A DNA stretch of 64,000 nucleotides from Aureispira sp. CCB-QB1 (GTDB lineage: Bacteria; Bacteroidota; Bacteroidia; Chitinophagales; Saprospiraceae), in the NCBI GenBank assembly GCA_945870185.1, contig CAMBRK010000007.1, positions 40,810 through 104,809 of the forward strand, given 5' to 3'. The notes beneath the pieces were generated by a model, which worked only from the letters and a program-made list of their open reading frames with translations, was not told where the DNA came from and made no database searches. Position 1 is the first letter of the stretch. The number at the start of each line of letters is the position of its first letter. The position numbers were made by a program, and so were the translations under genes. Of the stretch, positions 45,766 to 55,527 are shown piece after piece.

Positions 45766-47292
45766 ATGAATCCATTTTCAAACAAGCTTAACAATATTAT
45801 TTTGGTTATTGCTGTATTTCTATTAGTTACCAATAAGCTCACAGCACAGGAGAATAAAGATAGCATAAAAGTCGTTCATGCTCCCAAAACTTTTACCACT
45901 AACCATTCAGGCGTTTTTGGCGGTAAAACTATTATGTATAAGGCTACTGCCAGGGAAATTCACCTTAAAAATGACAAGGGTGAGCCAGTAGCTTCCATTT
46001 GGTCAGTAGCCTACACGCAGGATGGAAACAAAGATGTGTCTAAAAGGCCTGTATCCTTTGTTTTCAATGGAGGGCCCGGTTCTGCTTCTGTATGGTTGCA
46101 TATGGGTATGCTAGGGCCTCAAATCGTCAAAACAGATTCCGATGCCCGCAAAGACGATGGTGCTGCACCGTATCAACTTTTGGAAAATAAATACGGTTTA
46201 TTAGATATCACAGATCTTGTATTTATTGACCCTGTGGGAACCGGATATAGCGAAGTTATTGGCAAAGGCAAAAAAGAAGACTTTTGGGGCTTGAGCGAAG
46301 ATGCTGCTTCCATTGCTAAATTTATGCGCTTATGGGTCACAGAAAATAAACGGTGGTTTTCACCCAAATATATTATGGGAGAAAGTTTCGGTACTACGCG
46401 TGCCGTAGCTGTGGCTAATACTCTCGAAAGTGGTGGTCAAAATATGGCTTTGAATGGTTTGGTCCTCATTTCTCAGGCATTGGATTATGCAGGTTCTACT
46501 TCCATCAATGACAATATTACCTCATTTCTCACTTATTTACCTTCTATGGCAGCCACAGCATGGTACCACAAAAAAGCAGGTCTGGGTCTAACTATGGAAG
46601 CTTTTGTGGAAGAAAGCCGGCAATTTACATACAATGTTTATGCGCCGGCACTATACAAAGGTAACTTGCTGACTTCTGCCGAAAAAAATGATCTTTCAGG
46701 AAGACTCGCTTATTTTACAGGCTTGGATAAAAATTATATCCTCCAGTCCAATCTGATGATCCTGATGCCTAGGTTTCAAAAGCAACTTCTGGCAGACAAG
46801 GGTTTGGCAATAGGCAGGCTGGATGGTAGGTTTATGGGAGACGAAACGGATGATATGACCCAAACACCACACTTGGGTGATCCTGCAAGTTACCAGATAG
46901 AGAGTGCTTTTACAGCGTCACTAAACCACTATTATTCAGATATGCTTAAGGTCTCCATGGATCGGCCCTACCTTACTTCCAATGATGAAATAGGCGAAAA
47001 ATGGCGTTGGAGAACAACACCTGATGGAAAATATTGGGAACCCTGGCCTGTAAATGTTGCCCGTCAGCTGGGCGAGACTATGCGACGCAACACCGACTTG
47101 AAAGTGCTCGTGGCCAGCGGATATTACGATCTCATCTGTCCGTTTTTTGATGCAGAATATACTTTTGCTAGACACGGTATTGTTAAAGAACGGATTATAA
47201 AAACCTATTACGAGGCTGGTCATATGATGTACCTTCACGAGCCAGACCTAATAAAGATAACGGCTGATGTCAGAAAATTTTTATCAAAATAG
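45766..47292 (+). CDS. Exported serine carboxypeptidase (peptidase S10)
   Basis: The protein is 508 residues with a signal peptide ending about LTAQ (residues 1-28). The S10 signatures are present: VSFVFNGGPGSASVWLHMGM (oxyanion region), IMGESFGTTRAVAV with nucleophile Ser about 206, VASGYYDLICPFFDAEYTF with the Asp, and YYEAGHMMYLHEPDL with the His. It removes C-terminal residues from peptides, probably in the periplasm or outside. It is followed after 46 bases by an S33-type peptidase gene in the same direction, suggesting a peptide-scavenging pair. Confidence 0.9.
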   Translation: MNPFSNKLNNIILVIAVFLLVTNKLTAQENKDSIKVVHAPKTFTTNHSGVFGGKTIMYKATAREIHLKNDKGEPVASIWSVAYTQDGNKDVSKRPVSFVFNGGPGSASVWLHMGMLGPQIVKTDSDARKDDGAAPYQLLENKYGLLDITDLVFIDPVGTGYSEVIGKGKKEDFWGLSEDAASIAKFMRLWVTENKRWFSPKYIMGESFGTTRAVAVANTLESGGQNMALNGLVLISQALDYAGSTSINDNITSFLTYLPSMAATAWYHKKAGLGLTMEAFVEESRQFTYNVYAPALYKGNLLTSAEKNDLSGRLAYFTGLDKNYILQSNLMILMPRFQKQLLADKGLAIGRLDGRFMGDETDDMTQTPHLGDPASYQIESAFTASLNHYYSDMLKVSMDRPYLTSNDEIGEKWRWRTTPDGKYWEPWPVNVARQLGETMRRNTDLKVLVASGYYDLICPFFDAEYTFARHGIVKERIIKTYYEAGHMMYLHEPDLIKITADVRKFLSK

Positions 47293-47338
47293 TGATTGCT
47301 ATTACTTCATTTTTTGTTAACCTTCAAAATTCATCAAC

Positions 47339-48370
47339 ATGATTTCAAAAGAATATTTTCAAGCAAAGAAAAGGATATTATACATAATAGCCATAACTTG
47401 TGTTGTTCTTTCATGTAATAACCCTTCAAAAATGGAAGGTCTGACTTACTTTACACAGAAGGAAAAAGGTTTACAAACAGGTGGTGTAAAGATGATTCCT
47501 ATCACTACTCCAAAAGGAAATTTTAATGTATGGACTAAGACGATTGGTAACAACCCATCCAAGAGACTGTTATTACTCAATGGTGGACCAGGGATGACCC
47601 ACGAATATTTTGAATGTTTTGAAAGTTTCCTGCCGTCAGAAGGTATCGAAATCATCTATTATGACCAGTTGGGGTGCGGGTTTTCTGACAATCCAAAAGA
47701 TACCTCTATATGGAATTTAGCTAGGTATGTAGATGAAGTGGAGCAGGTAAGAAAAGCCCTGAATCTCGGGAAGGACAATTTTTATCTGCTTGGGCATTCG
47801 TGGGGCGGCATCCTTTGTATGGAATATGCATTAAAATACCAGGAAAACCTGAAAGGTCTCATCATTTCCAATATGATGTCAGATGCACCAGAATACGGGA
47901 AATATGCGGATGATGTCCTGGCAAAATTGATGGACACAAAAGTATTGGATACCATCAGGATGATAGAAGAAAGAGATGACTACACCAATCCAAAATATAT
48001 GGAACTGCTTATGCCCAATTATTATGCAAAGCATATCCTCAGACTGCCCACTGATTCGTGGCCTGAGCCAGTCAATCGTTCTTTTGGCAGACTGAACTCG
48101 TCACTGTATGTGACGATGCAGGGACCTAGTGAGTTTGGCATTGCAGGTAAGCTTGAAACCTGGTCCGTAAAAAACAGATTAAAGGAAATTATGGTTCCTA
48201 CGCTCGTTATAGGTGCCCAACACGACACCATGGACCCTGAGCACATGAAATGGATGGCCTCAGAAGTAAAAAACGGAACGTATTTGTATTGTCAGAATGG
48301 AAGTCATATGTGTATGTATGATGATCAGGATACCTATTTTAAAGGATTGACAGATTTTTTGTTAAAGTAA
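47339..48370 (+). CDS. Proline iminopeptidase-like alpha/beta hydrolase, lipoprotein
   Basis: The protein is 343 residues. The N-terminus has a lipoprotein-type signal (IIAITCVVLSC, Cys about 25). The alpha/beta-hydrolase core has LLLLNGGPGMTHEYFECFES (HGGPG-like oxyanion loop, with N in place of H), IIYYDQLGCGFSDNP, nucleophile elbow LLGHSWGGILCMEYAL, VIGAQHDTMDPEHM with the Asp and CQNGSHMCMYDD with the His. These match the S33 proline iminopeptidase group, which removes N-terminal proline or similar residues from peptides. It is likely co-transcribed with the S10 peptidase. Confidence 0.87.
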   Translation: MISKEYFQAKKRILYIIAITCVVLSCNNPSKMEGLTYFTQKEKGLQTGGVKMIPITTPKGNFNVWTKTIGNNPSKRLLLLNGGPGMTHEYFECFESFLPSEGIEIIYYDQLGCGFSDNPKDTSIWNLARYVDEVEQVRKALNLGKDNFYLLGHSWGGILCMEYALKYQENLKGLIISNMMSDAPEYGKYADDVLAKLMDTKVLDTIRMIEERDDYTNPKYMELLMPNYYAKHILRLPTDSWPEPVNRSFGRLNSSLYVTMQGPSEFGIAGKLETWSVKNRLKEIMVPTLVIGAQHDTMDPEHMKWMASEVKNGTYLYCQNGSHMCMYDDQDTYFKGLTDFLLK

Positions 48371-48606
48371 ATATAATTTGACGAAAGTAATGCTCCCGTT
48401 TTGTTTCGTGATATTTTTATTTGCCACACAAACATGAAAGCGTTTGGAAATATCCAAATTTTCTTAAGTTTTTCAATCAAAATATCAAATTTTAACCGAT
48501 TATATCATGGAAGTCTTGTTTCAAAAACTCATCAGCACAAATACCGATATATTAATGTTGACTCTAATGACATTTTTTTCTTTAGAGAAAATCATTGATG
48601 GTGGTT

Positions 48607-51600
48607 TCATATCACCATCCATTTAACAACCTTGACCTTGCCAGTATCATGATCTTTGATCTGAATTAAATACATCCCTGATTTATAGACTGTATTCTGA
48701 AGTTGATACGTAAATGCCGCTCCTTTAGGCCCTACAAATGTTGCTTGACCTGAGTTGATATCAAAGGTCTCAATCAAGTTTCCAAAGCTATCATAAATAC
48801 TCATCAATCCGCTTTGGGGCAGGTTAGTGATTGTAACATTTAGCGTACCAGATTTACTATTAGCAGGATTTGGAAAAACTGTTATTTTATCATCATTAAA
48901 ATCAAAAAGTGAATTTATCTTTTCAAATCCAAACTCATAAATCGGTCTGTCTCCGTCTGTAAGGCAAGCCCTTTCTGCGGATGGATCAAATCTTCTAGTT
49001 TCACCGTAAGGATTATCTACTCTAATCTGTACTTTAAGTTCATTGGGGATCAAGCCTTGGCTTAAAGGAAGCATCATTTGAGGAATGGGTATACTGGTCC
49101 ATGTGACAGATATTAAAACTCTATGCTTATTGTTTAATGATGGGCTACCACCACTTGCAGAATATCTAAGACGACTATAAAAGGTTTGGCACTCGTCATA
49201 TTCCATACGGGTCACATAGATATAATGATGACCTCCTGCGACATAGGCCCTAAGGTCAGTAACTCCCGTAATGGCACCTGTCTCAGGATGTCTGACCACA
49301 AAATCTTCTACCAAAGCCTGTGAGGAAGGATTGAATATCAAATCACCACCGATAGGATTTTTACCTTGAAGAATTTCAGCATTTTCACCTGAGAACCAGC
49401 TGCTCTCGCCAAAGAAAATATTGAGTCGTTTTCCGGTCTCCACATCTACAGCATAGCCAGGAAAATAGCTAAATCCGACGGTCCCATCCTGTAGCAGTTT
49501 TCCTTCCTTATCTATAGAAAGACTATTCCTAAGGTCAAAGTTTCTAGCATTGCCAATAGTTTTAGCTTGTTCATTAGTTATAAGTTCATTGGGAGTTGTT
49601 TCTACCACAATACACTTGCTCCATTTGGACTTATCATTTGTAAATATGATGTCTACATTGTTTAAATCTCTATATCTGAGACTGTTGATATTTGTAGATG
49701 TTGAAAAAGTTGTTACTTCTCTGGGAGCAGGGCTGATATAAAAAGGCAAATTTGGGTCTGCAGCAAACCTTGTAGATAAAATGGGTACAAAGAAACCATC
49801 ACCCAGACTAGGTAAAGGTATCGGAATTTTATTGTTAAATTTATGATCATTTTGGTTGATTACAAAATCAAAGGCATTGGTTTTTGATCCATCAGGATGA
49901 TAAATGCCATCATCTTTTATGGCAAAGAACCATTTTGGATTGCTCAATGTCTTGTATGTTAGTCTGGCATCTATACCACCGTTTTTAGCATACAATAGAT
50001 TATATGGATCTGCATAGTGGTGCCAAGCTACCGAAAACCCAAGTTGGCTTACGGCATATTCATTGATCTTGTGCAAAGAAACCTCATCAAGTATAATCTC
50101 ACTTGTATTCATATCTGTGAGTTTCCATACTGTTTTATCATCGTAATGACATAATAAGCCTTGAGTATTAGACAAGAAATTTCCACTTACTTCAAGTCTG
50201 AACGATCCGTTTTTAGCTTTATCTGGATCTGTGACTCTGATCAAAAGTGGTCCAGCGTCGGGCTTGTATTTGATTTTCCCGTCAAAGTTATCTGACAAGA
50301 TTTTTCCATACATTTGGTCTTCCATTTCCAAAAATACATTCGGATTGCCTTCTCCTGATATTCTGGTGATGACAGGTTGCAGTTTATCATTTTTTATGTG
50401 ATATTTGGGTGAAAATGAAAAGACTTTAAAATTTACATTTCCAGCAATATACGGTCTTTTTTGTCCGGTTTTTGTTACGGGATCAAAATCTTTCCAATTG
50501 TTGTGCGCATAAGCCACTGCTGCAAAATGGTAAACTCTCCCATTGATCAGAGGCTCTCCGTTGGAAAACATATCTTTTTCGATTGTATAGGTTCTTTGTA
50601 TACCTTGATCTGCACCATTAGTAGCCAACTCTTTGATCCAAGCATTGGTTTCGCCCGTTGGTGATGGGTTGATTTTTAGGTTCCAGTTGTAAATATTCCC
50701 TATTCCGTTTTTAATATCAGACTGACCTATTTCTTTGGCAAATGCAGGATCACTGAGTCCCGAAAAGCTAACATCTTTGTTTTTTAACTGATATAATCGG
50801 TATCCTTCAAACCTATAAAATGAATCCACATTTCCTGATGCACCAAATACTTTTGTTTTGAATTTTTCCTGATAATTATTGGAAGTTTCTGCATTAAATA
50901 AGGTCAGTTCGATGGCATTGGTTTTTTCTATGGCTTTAATTTCTGGAGCGTCAGGAATTTCTACAGAAAGTTCATTACCACATTGATCAAAAAATTCCTG
51001 AACCAATTTATCCGTGTATACCAGTTTGCTCAAATCTGGACAAGGATACTTGATGTCAAATACAGTAAAGACGGACATAGTCAGATTGTTGGACTGTCCG
51101 GGTTGCATGATGGTAGGCCCTACAGACATTAACATTCTTCGATCTGAGTAAGGTTCTTTTGCCGTACACATAGACCATCCATTTAGATCATTAGGGTAGT
51201 CTGGGAAAACGAATTTTGTGGTATCAGTACTACCAGGATTGAATCCACCACCACCATAAATAAATGGTGATCCATCAAACCAATACCCTCTCATCTGATT
51301 GTATAATCTATTTTCTCGGGGTACTAAATGTATCATAAATGGATTAATGTCCACTTCATATGTAAAACTACTCATCTGACATCGTACCATGGTATCTGAA
51401 GTTGTAGCAAACATGGGCGGTTCGATCAATATTTTATTTCCTTTAGCGTCAAGAACAACACTTCCATCTGGATTGCGTTTGAAATTTTTGGTACACCACA
51501 TACCTTCTACAAAATCAAAGCCAATGACAGGAATTTCTTCTCCATAAGTATTGGTACCGCCACAAGCTCCACCGTTAAAACCATCTACAGCATCCTCATT

Positions 51601-52545
51601 GTATATATATGCCATACCTAGATCAGGATCGCAACCAATGTAGTCATCCTGATAGCATCCGAGATCAGGATCTACCCACCATGAAAAATAAAAGTCATAT
51701 ATATCTTCACTGGCTTTATTGATCATTTTATATTGGTAAAATGTCATGTCATAGAGTTCGTTTGAAGTAGCATAGGCGTATGCATTGACATGATATTCCA
51801 TGTTTAAATAAGCTGGTCCTGAACTGGTATGTGGCCCTCCGGCATCATTAAAAACAAAATAATTGATCTCGGCCGGAATCAAAAGCCCTTCATGATAGTA
51901 GCTGCATGCGTCATCCTTATCTATCGTAGGATAATCACCTTTGCAGGCATCATAAAACCCATCTGCATCCATATCAAAAAATGCGGCTAAGGGTTGATCA
52001 GGCAATTTCCAGCCATATTTTTCTTCAAAATAGATATTGCCCTGAGCTGGCCAATACAGCACATCTTCTGGTATCACATCACAGGTAAGTGGTTGGTTAT
52101 TTAACTTGGCATCTTTGTAAAGTTGTATTTGCTTTTTGATGTTGGTACCAGATACTGAAAAGATTTTATCCCATTGATCGCATTGTTTTTTTTCGGTAGT
52201 ACCGTTTAAATCTAATGGGCCTGAGAAAAAATCATAACCTACTGATCTATAAGTAACTGCTGATAGTTTCACATTGCGAGATTTATCTAGACCTCCAGCC
52301 CACATTCCGGCAGCATAAATACCAGATACGGGCAACTGACCGTCCTTTGGCACTGGCGAGATATACTGTGCTTCATAAAACAAGTCACCTCCTGTTAGAA
52401 GGCGGGCACGGACATTGTTTACTTTCATTTCATATTGTTTAGTTGGTCGTACACATACCGCAGATGCTTGTAGTTCAAAAGCGATAATAACAATACAAAA
52501 AATAAACGCTAAACTCAGCCCATTGATTTTGTGGAAATTATTCAT
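48607..52545 (-). CDS. Large T9SS-secreted protein of unknown function
   Basis: The protein is 1,312 residues. The signal peptide (about 1-28) is followed by a block seen in many large Bacteroidota T9SS proteins (KQYEMKVNNVRARLLTGGDL, then SGIYAAGMWAGGLD). A long beta-rich region has aromatic and acidic patches (DMDADGFYDACKGDYPTID resembles a calcium loop) and FN3-like segments in the middle. The C-terminus is a T9SS type A sorting domain (FPNPANSKSGTLNVTIT to KVVKWMVI). No enzyme motif is recognisable. It has its own exact -7 box and stands alone, divergent from the M14 gene. Confidence 0.75.
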   Translation of the reverse strand: MNNFHKINGLSLAFIFCIVIIAFELQASAVCVRPTKQYEMKVNNVRARLLTGGDLFYEAQYISPVPKDGQLPVSGIYAAGMWAGGLDKSRNVKLSAVTYRSVGYDFFSGPLDLNGTTEKKQCDQWDKIFSVSGTNIKKQIQLYKDAKLNNQPLTCDVIPEDVLYWPAQGNIYFEEKYGWKLPDQPLAAFFDMDADGFYDACKGDYPTIDKDDACSYYHEGLLIPAEINYFVFNDAGGPHTSSGPAYLNMEYHVNAYAYATSNELYDMTFYQYKMINKASEDIYDFYFSWWVDPDLGCYQDDYIGCDPDLGMAYIYNEDAVDGFNGGACGGTNTYGEEIPVIGFDFVEGMWCTKNFKRNPDGSVVLDAKGNKILIEPPMFATTSDTMVRCQMSSFTYEVDINPFMIHLVPRENRLYNQMRGYWFDGSPFIYGGGGFNPGSTDTTKFVFPDYPNDLNGWSMCTAKEPYSDRRMLMSVGPTIMQPGQSNNLTMSVFTVFDIKYPCPDLSKLVYTDKLVQEFFDQCGNELSVEIPDAPEIKAIEKTNAIELTLFNAETSNNYQEKFKTKVFGASGNVDSFYRFEGYRLYQLKNKDVSFSGLSDPAFAKEIGQSDIKNGIGNIYNWNLKINPSPTGETNAWIKELATNGADQGIQRTYTIEKDMFSNGEPLINGRVYHFAAVAYAHNNWKDFDPVTKTGQKRPYIAGNVNFKVFSFSPKYHIKNDKLQPVITRISGEGNPNVFLEMEDQMYGKILSDNFDGKIKYKPDAGPLLIRVTDPDKAKNGSFRLEVSGNFLSNTQGLLCHYDDKTVWKLTDMNTSEIILDEVSLHKINEYAVSQLGFSVAWHHYADPYNLLYAKNGGIDARLTYKTLSNPKWFFAIKDDGIYHPDGSKTNAFDFVINQNDHKFNNKIPIPLPSLGDGFFVPILSTRFAADPNLPFYISPAPREVTTFSTSTNINSLRYRDLNNVDIIFTNDKSKWSKCIVVETTPNELITNEQAKTIGNARNFDLRNSLSIDKEGKLLQDGTVGFSYFPGYAVDVETGKRLNIFFGESSWFSGENAEILQGKNPIGGDLIFNPSSQALVEDFVVRHPETGAITGVTDLRAYVAGGHHYIYVTRMEYDECQTFYSRLRYSASGGSPSLNNKHRVLISVTWTSIPIPQMMLPLSQGLIPNELKVQIRVDNPYGETRRFDPSAERACLTDGDRPIYEFGFEKINSLFDFNDDKITVFPNPANSKSGTLNVTITNLPQSGLMSIYDSFGNLIETFDINSGQATFVGPKGAAFTYQLQNTVYKSGMYLIQIKDHDTGKVKVVKWMVI

Positions 52546-52585
52546 AAATAGAAATTTTAGATTTTTTAGAAATAAAAGAGCAAAC

Positions 52586-52593
52586 CAAAGATA
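52586..52593 (-). promoter_or_regulatory. -7 box of the 1,312-aa T9SS protein gene
   Basis: The minus strand reads TATCTTTG, an exact match, 40 bases before the ATG at 52,545. Confidence 0.55.
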
Positions 52594-52668
52594 GTGGTTT
52601 ATTGTCTAAATAATAGACTCCAAATGTTAAAAAACGATCGATGTGTATTCTAGGCGACTCAAATGCAG

Positions 52669-52676
52669 TACTTTTG
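52669..52676 (+). promoter_or_regulatory. -7 box of the M14 peptidase gene
   Basis: TACTTTTG is an exact match, 20 bases before the ATG at 52,697. It falls inside the longer ORF beginning at 52,643, so the start should be 52,697. Confidence 0.6.
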
Positions 52677-52696
52677 AGCTACGAAACAATTTTTCA

Positions 52697-54445
52697 ATGA
52701 CTTATAAGTTTCTTTTGGGTACCATAGCTTGTTTGGTTACCTTTATCTCAAATTGCCAAATTTTAGATCAAAGGTTGATGATTTCATTTGATAAAAATCA
52801 AAATACTACTTCAGATTATCAAGAAATCAGGACATTTTACCGTGATTTAGACAAGCTTTCTCCTTTGGTATCGGTTACAGATTTTGGTATGACAGACAGT
52901 GGTCACCCTCTGCAAGTTGTAGTCATCGCTGATCAAAAACATTTCACTCCTGAAAAAACCAGAAAAGCGGGCAAAGCAATTCTTTTAATTAATAATGGAA
53001 TACATCCAGGCGAACCCGACGGTATAGACGCATCCATGCTTTTTGCTAGAGACCTGTGCCAAAATAAAGATATGCAAGCTTTGTTAAGTCAAGTGACCAT
53101 TGTCATTGTGCCCGTTTACAATATTGGCGGATGTCTCAATCGTAGTGCCACCAGCAGAGCCAATCAAAATGGTCCGGAAATGTATGGATTCAGAGCCAAT
53201 GCCAAAAATCTGGATCTCAACCGTGATTTTATCAAATGTGATAGTAAAAACGCACTGAGTTTCAATCAGATTTTTAACCATTGGAATCCAGATGTCATGA
53301 TAGATACTCACACTTCTAACGGTGCAGACTATACATACACGATGACATTGATAGCTACCCAAAAGGATAAACTACAACCATCTCTCAGAGGCTTTCTTAC
53401 TCAAAATATGTTACCTTATCTATACAACGACATGGCCAAAAAAGGTTGGGAAATGATTCCTTATGTCAATACTCGTGGTCTCCCAGACAAAGGTATTTAT
53501 GGATTTATGGATACTCCAAGGTATTCGTCAGGATATGCGGCACTGCACCACACCATAAGCTTTATGCCAGAAACACATATGCTCAAGCCTTATAAAGACA
53601 GAGTTTTGAGCACGAAAGAATTTATCATTACTACTTTTAATTTTGTTCATCAACAAAAATCTCAATTGCTCCAAGCAAGAGAAGCTGCTATAAAATCTAC
53701 CATAAAACAAGATTCCTTTGCATTGAGTTATAAAGTTGACGAAAGTAAGGTAGATAGTCTGCTTTTTAAAGGTTTTAAGGCTGCATATAAAAAGAGTGAA
53801 GTCAGCGGATTGGACAGACTTTATTATGATAGGTCTATGCCTTGGCAAGCCAAAATCCCATTTTACAACGAATACATTGCTTCATTAAAAGTAAAAAAAC
53901 CTAAAGCTTATATCATACCACAAGCATACGATAAAGTTATTAATTTGCTCGTTACTAATGGTGTCAAAGTACAAAAACTTGAAAAAGACACCATCATCCA
54001 AGTAGAGATGTACAGAGTCGAAAGCTACGATTCGTCCAAAACACCCTATGAAGGTCATTTTAATCATTCCAATGTAAAGGTCAATACCGAAATCCGAAGT
54101 AAGCAATATTACAGGGGTGATTTTATAATATATACGGATCAGAAAGCAGTAAAATTTTTGGTGGAAACTGTGGAGCCTCAAGCGCCAGACAGCTACTTCT
54201 GCTGGAATTTTTTTGATGGGATTTTAGCTCAAAAAGAATATTTTTCTGACTATGTATTTGAAGATTTGGCCGCTGAATATTTAAATAATAATCCTGAACT
54301 TAGATCAAAGTTGGAACAAAAAAAGGCCACAGATGCCACGTTTGCAAGTGACGGTAGAGCTCAGTTAGACTTTGTTTATAAAAATTCTCCTTGGTACGAA
54401 TCCACTCACAGATTATATCCCGTAGGAAGGTTAGTAACCAAGTAA
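52697..54445 (+). CDS. Exported M14-family zinc carboxypeptidase
   Basis: The protein is 582 residues from the ATG at 52,697, which gives a clean signal peptide (MTYKFLLGTIACLVTFISNC). The catalytic domain (about 30-320) has the zinc-binding HxxE in NNGIHPGEPDGIDASM (about 102-105), substrate residues in AKNLDLNRDFIKC, and the third zinc ligand His in VMIDTHTSNGADY. The second half (about 340-582) is a beta-rich extension with no family I recognise. It probably trims peptides or glycopeptides in the periplasm. The glycosyltransferase-like gene follows after ten bases. Confidence 0.87.
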   Translation: MTYKFLLGTIACLVTFISNCQILDQRLMISFDKNQNTTSDYQEIRTFYRDLDKLSPLVSVTDFGMTDSGHPLQVVVIADQKHFTPEKTRKAGKAILLINNGIHPGEPDGIDASMLFARDLCQNKDMQALLSQVTIVIVPVYNIGGCLNRSATSRANQNGPEMYGFRANAKNLDLNRDFIKCDSKNALSFNQIFNHWNPDVMIDTHTSNGADYTYTMTLIATQKDKLQPSLRGFLTQNMLPYLYNDMAKKGWEMIPYVNTRGLPDKGIYGFMDTPRYSSGYAALHHTISFMPETHMLKPYKDRVLSTKEFIITTFNFVHQQKSQLLQAREAAIKSTIKQDSFALSYKVDESKVDSLLFKGFKAAYKKSEVSGLDRLYYDRSMPWQAKIPFYNEYIASLKVKKPKAYIIPQAYDKVINLLVTNGVKVQKLEKDTIIQVEMYRVESYDSSKTPYEGHFNHSNVKVNTEIRSKQYYRGDFIIYTDQKAVKFLVETVEPQAPDSYFCWNFFDGILAQKEYFSDYVFEDLAAEYLNNNPELRSKLEQKKATDATFASDGRAQLDFVYKNSPWYESTHRLYPVGRLVTK

Positions 54446-54455
54446 AATAGATTAC

Positions 54456-55343
54456 ATGATGAAAGTTTGTGGATTTTCCTTCATAAAAAACGCCGTACTA
54501 TATGATTATCCTATTGTAGAGGCTATTCTATCCGTTTTGCCTATATGTGACGCATTTATCATCGCTGTTGGCAAAAGTGATGACGAAACTCTGGGCCTGA
54601 TTAAAAGTATCCAAGATCCGAAAATCAAAATTATTGAAACCATTTGGGACGAATCGCTAAGAGAAGGTGGACGTGTTTTGGCTGTAGAAACGGATAAAGC
54701 TTTTCAGGCTATTGGGGCAAATTTTGACTGGTGTATATACATTCAAGGAGATGAAGTGATGCGAGACTCAGATCATACGCTTATTTTAGATGCAATGCAC
54801 AGATATAAAAATAATCCAAAAATTGATGGGCTTCTCTTCGATTACCTTCATTTTTATGGATCTTATGACTATCTAGCAGCATCGTCAAAGTGGTACAAGC
54901 ACGAAATAAGAGTTATCAAAAATAATAAAAAAATATACTCTTATCGTGATGCTCAGGGATTTCGAAAAGATAATAATCAAAAACTAAATGTAGCCAAAAT
55001 TCCTGCCAAAATACATCATTATGGTTGGGTAAAACCACCACAAAATATGATGGCAAAGCAAAAAACATTTCAAAAACTGTGGCATGATGACAACTGGGTA
55101 GAAAAGCATGTAGCCAATAGCGATGAGTTTGATTATTCAGGTATCGATGTATTAAAAAAATTTGAAGATACCCACCCTGTAGTAATGAAGGACAGAATAA
55201 AAAGATCCAATTGGAAATTTGAAAGAGATCTAAATTATAATATCCTCACCAAAAAAGAAAAAGCGAAGAGCTTCTTGAAAGCATACTTTGGTCTTGACTT
55301 TAGTTACAAAAATTACAAGGTAGTAGAATCATTCAAAAAGTGA
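54456..55343 (+). CDS. Glycosyltransferase family 2-like protein
   Basis: The protein is 295 residues, cytoplasmic. The N-terminal part is GT-A-like: VCGFSFIKNAVLYDYPIVEA, then DAFIIAVGKSDDETLGLI, IKIIETIWDE and the acidic DWCIYIQGDEVMRD in the place of the metal-binding D-x-D region. The C-terminal third is basic (KRSNWKFERDLNYN). A second in-frame ATG lies at 54,459. Distant members of this type are found near envelope polysaccharide genes, but here it is only ten bases after the M14 peptidase gene. Donor and acceptor are unknown. Confidence 0.75.
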   Translation: MMKVCGFSFIKNAVLYDYPIVEAILSVLPICDAFIIAVGKSDDETLGLIKSIQDPKIKIIETIWDESLREGGRVLAVETDKAFQAIGANFDWCIYIQGDEVMRDSDHTLILDAMHRYKNNPKIDGLLFDYLHFYGSYDYLAASSKWYKHEIRVIKNNKKIYSYRDAQGFRKDNNQKLNVAKIPAKIHHYGWVKPPQNMMAKQKTFQKLWHDDNWVEKHVANSDEFDYSGIDVLKKFEDTHPVVMKDRIKRSNWKFERDLNYNILTKKEKAKSFLKAYFGLDFSYKNYKVVESFKK

Positions 55344-55364
55344 TTCTTTACAAAATTTCACAAT

Positions 55365-55422
55365 TGTCATAAATATTGTCATTTTTGCGGCATAATCTGA
55401 AAGTTAAACTGTCATTTTGACT
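55365..55422 (+). promoter_or_regulatory. TGTCA-box region upstream of grpE-dnaJ
   Basis: TGTCAT occurs at 55,365-55,370, 55,377-55,382 and 55,410-55,415. The last forms a near-palindrome TGTCATTTTGACT (55,410-55,422), and a near-match -7 box CATTTTTG lies at 55,380-55,387. This could be a heat-shock control region; the mechanism is inference. A short hairpin (agcac/gtgct, 55,488-55,503) precedes the start codon. Confidence 0.35.
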
Positions 55423-55527
55423 TGAAATACAAAGTGGCAACAAAATTGATGCATATATGGGTTAAAAGGCCCTACATCTATTTTTATAGCACATGCTGGT
55501 GCTTTTTATGAGTTATTGTAAAACATT

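Noticed and set aside
48401..48598. 65-residue ORF between the S33 peptidase and 1,312-aa gene
   Set aside because: No domain, no promoter, AT-rich composition typical of spacer.
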